From JACPNA01 sp964429715 (GTDB taxonomy: Archaea > Nanobdellota > Nanobdellia > Woesearchaeales > GW2011-AR9), in contig CAYSCV010000015.1 in the NCBI GenBank assembly GCA_964429715.1, positions 1-20,308 on the forward strand: a stretch of DNA of 20,308 nt. The letters are read 5' to 3'. Under the pieces are notes generated by a model. It saw only the letters and a program-made list of their open reading frames with translations, did not search any database and was not told the origin of the DNA. Both the position numbers and the translations under genes were made by a program. How positions within the stretch are numbered: the stretch's first letter is position 1; the number at the start of each line of letters is the position of its first letter. Shown here in pieces: positions 6,882 to 13,620 of the stretch.

Positions 6882-7247
6882 ATGGTGCAAGAGAGTGGTG
6901 TGAAAAGGTGGGTGATTGTAAATGTATCATTAGGGGTTGTTTCTTTTTTGTTACTGTTACATTTGTTTACTGTGCCAACGGTGTTAGCAGGGAAAGCGTA
7001 TGAGGCAATCACTCCTGGTGAAGCGTTTTGTGCGGTGCAGTGGGGAGAAGAAAAAACTGTGTTTCCTAATTTAGATCAATGTTGTTTGTATGCGCGAACG
7101 CAGTTGAATTGTGAGCAAAATGAGGAAAAAGTGGGAACTGAGGAAGTGCAGTGGGATTGTTATACTGGTAGAGGAAAAACAGTCCATTATTTATTGAATC
7201 AGAAAGCGTATCGCTATTGTCAACGTGTGCCGATTGGGGTGGATTGA
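6882..7247 (+). CDS. Anchored or secreted six-cysteine protein, 121 aa
   Basis: No family recognised. Residues ~10-31 form a hydrophobic signal/anchor (VIVNVSLGVVSFLLLLHLF) ending near VLAGK, and the remaining ~85 residues are exported. This part holds six cysteines, including a CC pair, in a pattern FC...QCCLYA...LNC...DC...YC that suggests a small disulphide-bonded domain. The frame stays open to TTG 6828 and ATG 6846, but those starts would overlap or precede the TATA box at 6851-6860, so ATG 6882 is chosen. Its stop directly abuts the start of the GH3 gene, so the two form an operon and the protein may assist or bind the same surface glycan. Confidence 0.75.
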   Translation: MVQESGVKRWVIVNVSLGVVSFLLLLHLFTVPTVLAGKAYEAITPGEAFCAVQWGEEKTVFPNLDQCCLYARTQLNCEQNEEKVGTEEVQWDCYTGRGKTVHYLLNQKAYRYCQRVPIGVD

Positions 7248-8366
7248 ATGGTTGTGAAAGTGATGCGAAAAGAAATGAAGAATAAATATTCTGTACATTT
7301 TCATAAAAGAATTTTTGTTGGGTTATTGTTATTTGTATTGTTGTTAGGTTCGTTAAATGTGGCGAAGGCTAAGGGATGGTTAATTCCAGCGCAGCCAAGT
7401 GTTGTTGTGAGTGAAGGGAAGAAGATTTCTTTATCAGATTTGACGCTTGAGCAAAAGATTGCACAGATGGTTGTAGTTGCAGGGGGTACGCATAATATGA
7501 TCGCGTGGAAGAATATGCAGCTTGGGGGGGTTCATCTCTTTGCGAAGAAGGATGGAGGAGTGTATCAAAAAGTTATTTCTGATTTTCAAGAGGGGATGAC
7601 GATTCCGTTTTTTGTGACGGTGGATTTAGAGGGGTGTTTAAATCCATTTGCGGAGTTTCATAATTCGACGGCGTTAGGAGAGATTAAAAATGTGGGGGAG
7701 GCGTTTCAGAAAGGCAGCGATGAGGGGAGATTATTGAAAGAGTTGGGGTTTAGTGTGAATTTTGCGCCGGTGGTGGATTTATATGATCAAATATGGAAGT
7801 GCCGGACATTTGAAGGTGATGAGAAGCAGATTAGTGAGTTAGCAGAGGCATATATTTTAGGGTTACAATCGCAGGGAATCATCGCGACGGCGAAACATTA
7901 TCCAGGGAAGGCGCTTGAGATTAGCGATCCGCATAAATATTTAGTGTCAGCGGAGATTGGAAGTAAAGATGTGTATCCCTATTCTTATTTAGGTAAAAAG
8001 AATGAAGTGAAAGCGGTGATGGTGACACATGTAATTTCGTCGGGAGAAGTAGATTCAGAAGGCAAGCCGGCGGTGGCATCTGTGGCTGCGATTACATCAT
8101 TGAAGAAATATTTTTCAGGATTAATTATAACGGATGATACGATGATGTTAGGATTGCGGAAGTTTTATGGTTCGAAAGAGAAGTTGTATGTGGATGTGTT
8201 TCGCGCGGGCAATGATATTGTGCTTAATTTTGATGAGGATCCGGCGGAGATTTATCATATGATTCAAGTGGTGGCGCAGGCGGTTCGTGACGGGGAGATT
8301 CCTTTATCGCAGATTGATAATTCTGTTAGGAAAATTTTAATGGCGAAGGGGTTTATGGTGGAGTGA
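7248..8366 (+). CDS. Membrane-anchored GH3 glycosidase, NagZ-like
   Basis: A 372-residue glycoside hydrolase of family 3, the beta-N-acetylhexosaminidase-like branch. A basic start is followed by a hydrophobic anchor (~21-38, VGLLLFVLLLGSL), placing the enzyme outside. The TIM-barrel runs from LTLEQKIAQM (~66) onward. Visible are VTVDLEG (124-129), NFAPVVDLYD (171-180), CRTFEGD (185-191), AKHYPGKA (215-222), a DPH dyad (Asp227/His229) matching the NagZ acid/base Asp-x-His, and the nucleophile region GLIITDDTMM (Asp296). All catalytic parts appear intact. Archaea lack bacterial peptidoglycan, so the substrate may be a surface N-glycan, a host or neighbour cell wall, or an exopolysaccharide. 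The start abuts the stop of the cysteine-rich gene; ATG codons at 7263 and 7275 are alternatives. Confidence 0.9.
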   Translation: MVVKVMRKEMKNKYSVHFHKRIFVGLLLFVLLLGSLNVAKAKGWLIPAQPSVVVSEGKKISLSDLTLEQKIAQMVVVAGGTHNMIAWKNMQLGGVHLFAKKDGGVYQKVISDFQEGMTIPFFVTVDLEGCLNPFAEFHNSTALGEIKNVGEAFQKGSDEGRLLKELGFSVNFAPVVDLYDQIWKCRTFEGDEKQISELAEAYILGLQSQGIIATAKHYPGKALEISDPHKYLVSAEIGSKDVYPYSYLGKKNEVKAVMVTHVISSGEVDSEGKPAVASVAAITSLKKYFSGLIITDDTMMLGLRKFYGSKEKLYVDVFRAGNDIVLNFDEDPAEIYHMIQVVAQAVRDGEIPLSQIDNSVRKILMAKGFMVE

Positions 8367-8376
8367 TTTATAGATC

Positions 8377-8384
8377 TTTTTTTT
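8377..8384 (+). terminator. T8 tract after the GH3 gene
   Basis: TTTTTTTT lies 10 nt after the stop at 8366, inside the 21-nt gap between convergent genes. Oligo-T without a hairpin fits archaeal termination. Confidence 0.5.
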
Positions 8385-8387
8385 GGG

Positions 8388-9143
8388 TTATAATGGAAGA
8401 ATGTTAATTTCTTTTGTGTTATTATCAATGATAAGCATGGTTTCAGATGCGAGAGGTTGGGTGATGAGGGAGGTTGGTGTGTTGGTTAGGTGTTTTAATG
8501 GTTCAGAGCTGATGACAATGTAGTCTTTGGTTTTGTGCAAAATCATTTGAAAATAAGTTGGGTATTTATTTTTGGCAAGAGCAACAATTGTTTGTTGAGG
8601 GGTTGCGAGGATAATGTTGGTGCCGGAGTAGTCTTGGAGTTTATGGAGTTGGTGTTGGATTGATTGGAGGAGGTTATGGGTTTGATGTTCTTGGGAAAGA
8701 ATGGCGTATAAGAGTTGTTCGGTATCGGTTTGACCTTGTGGTTTGAATAGAGAGGTGTTATAGTCTATATTGTCGTTGATTGAGCCGTTATGGCAGAAAG
8801 CGATGTTGCGGGGGTGCGGATGTTTGGTTTTGATATGAAATGGGTGGGTGTTTTCGTAGGTGAGAGGGGTGCCGGAGGTTTTACGAACGTGGGCAAGTAA
8901 GATGGGAGTTTTTAGGTTGTAATATTTTGCAAGATGTTGATCTTTGAAAAGAGCTTTGGTTGATTTTTTCGTGATCCATTTATTGTTTTTGAGGTAGCTG
9001 AGACCCCAGCCGTCAAGGTGTTGCCAAGCTTGTGTTTTATTATGTTCGTGTTTTATGGTTTTATCTTGGGCCATGGCGTTTAGATTTGTGAGAAGAGTTT
9101 GAATGGGAAGGTTATTTCCAATGGCAATGAGCATGCGGCACAT
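8388..9143 (-). CDS. Class II glutamine amidotransferase (GATase_6/YafJ-like)
   Basis: A 251-residue Ntn-hydrolase of the stand-alone class II glutamine amidotransferase type, which releases ammonia from glutamine or cleaves gamma-glutamyl amides. The nucleophile Cys2 directly follows Met1 (MCRMLIA). Other motifs are HLDGWGL (~42-48), AHVRKTS (~84-90), FCHNGSI (~116-122) and GQTDTEQL (~137-144). There is no fused synthetase domain, so it resembles YafJ/EgtC-type enzymes whose substrates are often unknown. It is unusually rich in His, Thr, Asn and Gln, which follows from the A/C-rich coding strand. The start is fixed by the catalytic Cys and by ATTTTTAAAG at 9166-9175, a --strand TATA box 23-32 nt upstream. 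It stands as a single gene. Confidence 0.92.
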   Translation of the reverse strand: MCRMLIAIGNNLPIQTLLTNLNAMAQDKTIKHEHNKTQAWQHLDGWGLSYLKNNKWITKKSTKALFKDQHLAKYYNLKTPILLAHVRKTSGTPLTYENTHPFHIKTKHPHPRNIAFCHNGSINDNIDYNTSLFKPQGQTDTEQLLYAILSQEHQTHNLLQSIQHQLHKLQDYSGTNIILATPQQTIVALAKNKYPTYFQMILHKTKDYIVISSEPLKHLTNTPTSLITQPLASETMLIIDNNTKEINILPL

Positions 9144-9165
9144 GAATTTTGGTTTAGTGGGGGGG

Positions 9166-9175
9166 ATTTTTAAAG
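9166..9175 (-). promoter_or_regulatory. TATA box of the amidotransferase gene
   Basis: On the - strand this reads CTTTAAAAAT, 23-32 nt upstream of ATG 9143. No Shine-Dalgarno lies between, so the transcript is likely leaderless. Confidence 0.55.
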
Positions 9176-9218
9176 GTTAGGAAAGATGGGAGGCTGTTCT
9201 ATTCTTAAGCGAAGGGTT

Positions 9219-9226
9219 TTTAAATA
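9219..9226 (+). promoter_or_regulatory. Possible distal TATA box upstream of rps3ae
   Basis: TTTAAATA, preceded by a purine-rich GCGAAGGG, lies about 100 nt upstream of the S3Ae start. It may be a second promoter giving a leader of about 70 nt, or drive a small RNA from about 9250. The 178-nt gap 9144-9321 contains no recognisable tRNA. Confidence 0.3.
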
Positions 9227-9285
9227 GGGGGCAGTTTTTAGGGTATATATTTGGGTATCTAGGGCTGTGTGCTTAAAGCAGGCAG

Positions 9286-9295
9286 TTTATATAAA
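9286..9295 (+). promoter_or_regulatory. Proximal TATA box of rps3ae, with a GAGGT ribosome site
   Basis: TTTATATAAA lies 27-36 nt upstream of ATG 9322. GAGGT at 9312-9316 sits 5 nt before the ATG and could serve as a Shine-Dalgarno if transcription starts early enough to include it. Confidence 0.6.
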
Positions 9296-9321
9296 AAACA
9301 TACTATTAATAGAGGTATATT

Positions 9322-10011
9322 ATGGCAGTTCCACAAAAACAAGAAGGAAAAGAAAAAGTAAGTCGAGTGAAGATTAAGAAGAAGTTATGGTTTAAGATCT
9401 TAGGCCCAAAGATGTTTGGCAATAAAGAGTTAGGTGAAACTTATTTACCAGAGCCAAGTGTGGCAATCGGACGATCATTACGGGTTAATTTGAAAGATTT
9501 AACGGGAAATGTACGTGATCAAAACGGGTATGTTGTATTTAAAATTGTATCTGTTGCAGGGCTTACGTTACAAACAGTAGTTTTAGGATATGAATTAACG
9601 CCGGCGTATGTGAAGCGAATGGTACGTAAGAATACAAACAGATTAGATGATTTTGTTTTATTACACAGTAAAGAGGGCCCAGATGTTATCGTAAAAGCAA
9701 CAATGGTTACGTTACATAAAGTACAGCGATCTGTGCAATCAGCGTTACGAGAGCAATTCCATGTGATGTTACAAGAAGATTTAGACAAAGGGTTAGATGT
9801 ACTCTTAGAAGGGGTTCTGAGCGGTCGAATGCAAGCAACGGCACGAAAGCGATTAGCAAAGGTGTATCCTTTGAAAGAGTTAGCACTTAAATCATTGAAA
9901 CTTGCGAAAGGTGGGACGGTTGCGGATGTTGTTGTGTCACATGAAGTGCCAGCATCAGTACCAAAAGCTGAGGATGTGGCTGACAAAGCGGTTGACGAAG
10001 CAGAAGCGTAA
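9322..10011 (+). CDS. rps3ae: 30S ribosomal protein S3Ae
   Basis: A 229-residue small-subunit protein found in archaea and eukaryotes (eS1), located near the mRNA exit region. Recognisable parts are KKKLWFKILGPKMFG (~20-34), an oligomer-free beta-barrel with GRSLRVNLKDLTG (~51-63), GYELTPAYVKRMVRKNTNR (~91-109) and the helix-rich end with KVYPLKELALKSLKL (~183-197). A ~30-residue Ala/Val/Asp/Glu-rich acidic tail follows the conserved core and is not part of the usual family. It has its own TATA box and is followed by a T-rich terminator, so it is probably monocistronic. Its codons are less G-rich than those of its neighbours, as expected for a highly expressed gene. Confidence 0.95.
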   Translation: MAVPQKQEGKEKVSRVKIKKKLWFKILGPKMFGNKELGETYLPEPSVAIGRSLRVNLKDLTGNVRDQNGYVVFKIVSVAGLTLQTVVLGYELTPAYVKRMVRKNTNRLDDFVLLHSKEGPDVIVKATMVTLHKVQRSVQSALREQFHVMLQEDLDKGLDVLLEGVLSGRMQATARKRLAKVYPLKELALKSLKLAKGGTVADVVVSHEVPASVPKAEDVADKAVDEAEA

Positions 10012-10035
10012 TTTTTTGTCTTTTTTCTCTTTTTT
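10012..10035 (+). terminator. T-rich terminator after rps3ae
   Basis: TTTTTTGTC followed by further T6 and T5-6 runs directly after the stop codon; repeated oligo-T tracts fit a strong archaeal terminator for a ribosomal protein gene. Confidence 0.65.
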
Positions 10036-10075
10036 ATGGTTATTTTTTGGATTGTTTTTGTTTGCTTTCATAAGT

Positions 10076-10085
10076 TTTATATAAC
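10076..10085 (+). promoter_or_regulatory. TATA box of the metallophosphoesterase gene
   Basis: TTTATATAAC lies 21-30 nt upstream of ATG 10106. A GGGTGA at 10095-10100 is close to the ATG and may help ribosome binding. It supports ATG 10106 over the TTG at 10091. Confidence 0.5.
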
Positions 10086-10105
10086 TAGTTTTGTGGGTGA
10101 AAAAT

Positions 10106-10705
10106 ATGAAGTTTTTAGCGTTTACAGATATCCATCAGAATGAGAAGCAGTTGAAAGTGTTATTAGCTCGGGCGAAAGAAAGAGATATCGATTTTGTGGT
10201 GTGTTGCGGGGATTTTTCGACGTTTGGGAGAGGAGCACAGAAAATGCTGGCGCAGTTTAATGCACTGAAGAAGAAGTTATATATCATTCCAGGTAATCAT
10301 GAGGAACAAGGGACGTTTTTTGTAGATGTGATTGAGGGATTTGAATATGTTGTAGGAGTACATGCGCGGGAAGTACAGGTGGGAAATTATCTTTTTGTAG
10401 GATATGGCACGGGGGGGTTTGCACAGGAGGATGCGGAATTTCGTAAAGTTGCACGCAGATGGTATAGTGAGTTTCGTGAGGAGAAGATGATTTTATTATT
10501 GCATGGGCCGCCATACGGGACGACGGCGGATCTGATTAATGAGAGACATGTGGGGCATAAAGATTATCGGGCGTTTATTGAGCGAGCGAAGCCAAAGTTA
10601 GTTATTTGCGGGCATTTGCATGAGACGTTTGGAGCAACAGATATGATTGGGGCGACGAAGGTTGTGAATCCTGGACAGGAAGGGATGGTTATTGAGATGA
10701 AATGA
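10106..10705 (+). CDS. Calcineurin-like metallophosphoesterase
   Basis: A 199-residue cytosolic phosphoesterase of the small MJ0936/YfcE-like type. All metal-binding signatures are present in order: FTDIH (Asp8, His10), CCGDFS (Asp36), PGNHEE (Asn64, His65), LLHGPPYG (His133) and CGHLHE (His170, His172). They coordinate two divalent metals for hydrolysis of a phosphodiester or phosphomonoester. The substrate cannot be read from the sequence; relatives act on cyclic nucleotides, nucleic acid ends or small phosphodiesters. A frame upstream to TTG 10091 is open but ATG 10106 is better placed relative to the TATA box. The gene is a single transcription unit between S3Ae and a helical unknown. Confidence 0.92.
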   Translation: MKFLAFTDIHQNEKQLKVLLARAKERDIDFVVCCGDFSTFGRGAQKMLAQFNALKKKLYIIPGNHEEQGTFFVDVIEGFEYVVGVHAREVQVGNYLFVGYGTGGFAQEDAEFRKVARRWYSEFREEKMILLLHGPPYGTTADLINERHVGHKDYRAFIERAKPKLVICGHLHETFGATDMIGATKVVNPGQEGMVIEMK

Positions 10706-10750
10706 GTATGTTTTTTGATATCTTTTTATGTCAAGTAGTTTTTAGAAATG

Positions 10751-10758
10751 TTTAAATA
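10751..10758 (+). promoter_or_regulatory. TATA box of the 10782 gene
   Basis: TTTAAATA lies 24-31 nt upstream of ATG 10782, fitting a leaderless transcript and supporting that start over the TTG at 10770. Confidence 0.55.
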
Positions 10759-10781
10759 GATTACAATTCTTGTATGTTGTT

Positions 10782-11807
10782 ATGGCGATAAATGTTTCTT
10801 CTTTACCTGGTTTAATTTTAGCGGATATTGCGAAAGCAAAAGAGCAAGATAAAAAATTTAAAGATTTGAAGAAAAATTTGAAGAAAAATTATTCTGTTGA
10901 TAAAATTGCGGATTTACAGAAAAAATATATGAAGAAGCCGGAGGATTTTCAACTGAATTTTGCGGTGCTTGTCGATTCATTTGTGAAAGAGTATACTTCT
11001 TTTCGTGAGGCGTATGGGGAGTTATTACGAGCTATCTTGGAAACAGTGGAAGGGGTGCAAGAAGGGGAATATCAAGAAGTGATGTCTTTAGAAGAGATGG
11101 TTGAGTTAGTTGAAGCAAGAGCTAAAGAAAAACCAGGTGAGTTTTATTTTCCAGAGAAAGCACAGAAAGCATTCGCTAAAGAATTGAAGAAAGCACTTGA
11201 AAATTTAGCTGCGCAATTACAAATTGATTATAATAATTTAAGCGGACTTCGGAAAGGGAAAAAGTATGTTATGGGTTTTTTTTCACGATTTGTGAGCAGT
11301 CAGTCTGCAGAACGAAAAGGTGAAAAAGCAGCAGGAAAGTTAAAAGGACAGTTTGATCATGTTAAAGAGGTTGCAGTTCATTTACAAGCGGAATTACAAC
11401 AAGGGGTTCGCCAGGATTTTTTGATTTTATTTTTACAATATATCACAGAGTTAGAGAAGACAGATGATTTATTCAAACAGTTAAAAGATGACCTAGAAGA
11501 AATCATGCAAAATATTGAAAGTGAATTAGAAGGAGTTATTATTAAGATTGCGCCGTTTATCGCGGCAATTCAAAATGATGCACAAGTCGCAGGGAAGGTC
11601 GCTGCGGCACGAGAGGCGTTTTTAGAAGTCCAACGTAAAATCAATGAGGGTCTTGATCGTGAAGAAAAATGGGATTTAGCTTCTGAGGCGGTTGTTGTAA
11701 AATTAAATACAAGTCAGAAGACGTTAGTTGCGACGCTTGCAGGCATTTCAAAAGGAGCGGTAGATAATATTGTTAATGATGTGATGGGAAAAGAATTAGG
11801 GCGTTAA
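10782..11807 (+). CDS. Hypothetical helical protein, 341 aa
   Basis: No family recognised. The product is soluble, almost entirely helical and charged, without a signal peptide or transmembrane segment. A Lys-rich stretch (KAKEQDKKFKDLKKNLKKN, ~19-37) is followed by long heptad-like helices (~130-170 and ~195-265, including a leucine-rich LILFLQYITELEKTDDLFKQL segment around 214-234), suggesting coiled coils. One short non-helical patch, GLRKGKKYVMGFFSRFVSS (~154-172), could touch a membrane or nucleic acid. It is monocistronic, with its own TATA box. ATG 10782 was chosen over TTG 10770 on promoter spacing. A cytoskeletal, tethering or scaffold role is possible but unsupported. Confidence 0.75.
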   Translation: MAINVSSLPGLILADIAKAKEQDKKFKDLKKNLKKNYSVDKIADLQKKYMKKPEDFQLNFAVLVDSFVKEYTSFREAYGELLRAILETVEGVQEGEYQEVMSLEEMVELVEARAKEKPGEFYFPEKAQKAFAKELKKALENLAAQLQIDYNNLSGLRKGKKYVMGFFSRFVSSQSAERKGEKAAGKLKGQFDHVKEVAVHLQAELQQGVRQDFLILFLQYITELEKTDDLFKQLKDDLEEIMQNIESELEGVIIKIAPFIAAIQNDAQVAGKVAAAREAFLEVQRKINEGLDREEKWDLASEAVVVKLNTSQKTLVATLAGISKGAVDNIVNDVMGKELGR

Positions 11808-11863
11808 TATTTTTCGATTGTTGTTTGCTTTTTTATGATGTAGTTGAAGTTGTGGTCTAGTTT

Positions 11864-12823
11864 TTAAGAGGTTGTTATTTTCTGTGTTTTTATCTCATCC
11901 ATAAACACTTTCTGGACATTGATAGCGATGCCTTTGTCTTTGGTATTTATTTCAACGGCGGACATTAACGAGATGCCGATGGCAATGAGTTCGTCTTTGA
12001 GAGTGAGAACCGCGATGGTTTCATTTTTTTTGAAGTTTTCTAATTTGCTGATGCCGGGAATGCCGACGTCGCGGCCATGAGTGAGGCTTTCGATGGTTGT
12101 GTCTAATACCCAACATTTGGGAAGATGAGTGATGGCGTTTTCGATTGGTTGCAGGCAATAGTCGAGGAATTTTGGGTTGTTTTCATTTTTGTAGTAATGG
12201 TAGGCGTCTTGGAGGTCGTTGAGGGTGATGAGATTGTCTGTTTCTTTGAATGGGCCGGCTTGGGTTCTTCTGAGTTCAGCCATGTGGGCACCGCAGCCGA
12301 GGGTTTGACCGAGATCATGACAAATTTTTCGGATGTATGTGCCTGCTTCACATTTGATGCGGAAAAGGATATCTTTTCCTTTGATCTCCAGCAGTTCAAA
12401 TTCATAAATTTCGCGAGTGCGTTCGACACGCTTTACCGCGCTTTTAATTGGTGGTTTTTGGCGGATTTTTCCTAGGAATTTAGGAATGGTTTCTTGGAGT
12501 AATTCAAGTGGAACTTCTTTATGCAGATGCATGACGCAGATGTATTCTTTGGGAGCGGTGAGAAGAAATTGGGTGATTCTGGTTGCTTTGCCAATGCCAA
12601 TTGGTTGTACGCCAGTGACTTGCGGATCTAATGTGCCAGAGTGGCCGGCTTTATCGAGTTTGAATATTTTTTGTACGTAATCGGATATTTGGTGTGAAGT
12701 GGGACCGGCTGGTTTATCGATGTTTATAATACTGTAATTAAGACGTTCTTGAATAGTACGTTCTGTGGGAGGTTTGCCAAACGTTCCTTGGGCAGGACGT
12801 TTGATGAAGAGTTGGGCGGCCAT
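11864..12823 (-). CDS. cbf5: Cbf5-type tRNA/rRNA pseudouridine synthase
   Basis: A 319-residue pseudouridine synthase of the TruB/Cbf5 family, the catalytic subunit of archaeal box H/ACA ribonucleoproteins that also modifies tRNA U55. The catalytic motif is GHSGTLDPQVTG with Asp66; INIDKPAGPTSHQ (~34-45) precedes it and CEAGTYIRKICHDLG followed by GAHMAELRR marks the Cbf5 branch. The C-terminal ~80 residues form a PUA RNA-binding domain (HGRDVGIPGIS onward). The frame continues upstream to a TTG at 12862, but those 13 residues come from the ATTGATT-rich repeat, so ATG 12823 is preferred. A TATA-like box at 12891-12900 would leave a leader of about 45 nt. It follows the L31e operon, a frequent setting for translation genes. 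Confidence 0.93.
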   Translation of the reverse strand: MAAQLFIKRPAQGTFGKPPTERTIQERLNYSIINIDKPAGPTSHQISDYVQKIFKLDKAGHSGTLDPQVTGVQPIGIGKATRITQFLLTAPKEYICVMHLHKEVPLELLQETIPKFLGKIRQKPPIKSAVKRVERTREIYEFELLEIKGKDILFRIKCEAGTYIRKICHDLGQTLGCGAHMAELRRTQAGPFKETDNLITLNDLQDAYHYYKNENNPKFLDYCLQPIENAITHLPKCWVLDTTIESLTHGRDVGIPGISKLENFKKNETIAVLTLKDELIAIGISLMSAVEINTKDKGIAINVQKVFMDEIKTQKITTS

Positions 12824-12831
12824 GGTATTGT

Positions 12832-12860
12832 CAATTAATTGATTAATCAATCGATCAATC
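12832..12860. repeat. Overlapping ATTGATT palindromes in the cbf5 leader
   Basis: CAATTAATTG (12832-12841), ATTGATTAATCAAT (12838-12851) and further GATCAATCAA copies are overlapping palindromes just upstream of ATG 12823. They could be an operator or a leader RNA structure. The stretch is also in frame with cbf5 as a TTG-started extension, which is less likely. Confidence 0.5.
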
Positions 12861-12890
12861 AATGTAATTTATTCTAAAAGAAGAGGATTA

Positions 12891-12900
12891 TTTTTAAAGT
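12891..12900 (-). promoter_or_regulatory. TATA-like box upstream of cbf5
   Basis: TTTTTAAAGT, reading ACTTTAAAAA on the - strand, lies 68-77 nt upstream of ATG 12823. Transcription would start near 12866-12870 and include the palindromic leader. Confidence 0.4.
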
Positions 12901-12944
12901 GTTTGTTACAGAATGAGAATACTTGAAATAATATTTAAAAGAAT

Positions 12945-13349
12945 TTATGCTTGAGCGTTTACTTCTGCGGTTTTTGGTGATTCAGTTTTTTTAGCTGGTG
13001 CAACTTTTGGTGTTTTTGCGGCTTTAGCAGTAGCTTTTTTAGCTTTGTTCTGTTCTTTGGTGGCTTTTTTTGGTTCGCCAAATAAGCTGACCATGACAAC
13101 ACCTTTGTCATCTTTTTTTGCTGTAATTTTAACGTGATGAGGTGGGTTTTGGATGCCGTGCTTCCAGATTAATCTGTTAACGTCGTTGCCAATTCTGATG
13201 TCTTCAGATTTCATATGGCGGACTAAGAATTCTTTTAAAGCGACAACAGCTTTAGGAGTACGTTTCCAATTAGGTGCTTTGCGGTATTCTTTACGTAAAG
13301 GGACGTTATACGTGCGTTCGATTGCTGGTGTTGATTCTTTTTTTGCCAT
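12945..13349 (-). CDS. rpl31e: 50S ribosomal protein L31e with Lys/Ala tail
   Basis: A 134-residue protein of the archaeal/eukaryotic L31e family, located at the rim of the polypeptide exit tunnel. The core is recognisable: ERTYNVPLRKEYRKAPNWKR (~12-31), AVVALKEFLVRHMKS (~35-49), IRIGNDVNRLIWKHGIQNPP (~51-70) and a beta end VVMVSLFGEP. Typical archaeal L31e has about 85-95 residues; here about 40 extra residues of Lys/Ala/Thr/Pro follow, resembling a disordered basic tail. It is the last gene of S19e-L39e-L31e, a gene order conserved in archaea, 57 nt after L39e. Confidence 0.95.
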   Translation of the reverse strand: MAKKESTPAIERTYNVPLRKEYRKAPNWKRTPKAVVALKEFLVRHMKSEDIRIGNDVNRLIWKHGIQNPPHHVKITAKKDDKGVVMVSLFGEPKKATKEQNKAKKATAKAAKTPKVAPAKKTESPKTAEVNAQA

Positions 13350-13406
13350 GGTTAGTGTTTGAATTGGTTTTATGTTTAGTGGGTTGATGTATTTTATCTC
13401 TTCTTT

Positions 13407-13580
13407 TTATGCTTTGGTCTTAATTCTACGCCAGTTGCGTTTGACGACGGTGTGTCTTGAAGGATGGCGACGTTTACCTTTGCCGTTGATTTTAAAGACG
13501 GTCCAAAAAGGCGCCCATTTTGTTTGTCCACCTAATTTGATTAGGCGTTTTTTGCGAGAAGGATGTTTGTTAGTTGCCAT
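13407..13580 (-). CDS. rpl39e: 50S ribosomal protein L39e
   Basis: A 57-residue basic protein found by translating the reverse strand between S19e and L31e; it is short enough to be missed by ORF length cut-offs. Family signature: it begins MATNKHPSRKKRLIKLGGQ, continues with TKWAPFWTVFK, and ends with a conserved RRHPSRHTVVKRNWRRIK core. L39e lines the exit tunnel of archaeal and eukaryotic large subunits and is normally about 50 residues. It lies 40 nt after S19e and 57 nt before L31e, in the conserved archaeal order, and is presumably co-transcribed from the S19e promoter. Confidence 0.95.
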   Translation of the reverse strand: MATNKHPSRKKRLIKLGGQTKWAPFWTVFKINGKGKRRHPSRHTVVKRNWRRIKTKA

Positions 13581-13620
13581 TGTGTTTTTGTGTTCTGGTG
13601 TTTATCTTCGTTTATTATTT

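Noticed and set aside
9144..9321. A tRNA or small stable RNA in the 178-nt gap before S3Ae
   Set aside because: No T-loop GTTCRANNC sequence, cloverleaf or box C/D pair could be found; only TATA-like elements are seen.
9519..9986. 155-codon - frame across S3Ae
   Set aside because: Antisense to a confident ribosomal protein gene; the Ser/Thr/Cys-rich product is typical of a reverse reading.
12125..12680. Open frames on the + strand across cbf5
   Set aside because: They oppose clear Cbf5 motifs, and the products are low-complexity shadows of that gene.
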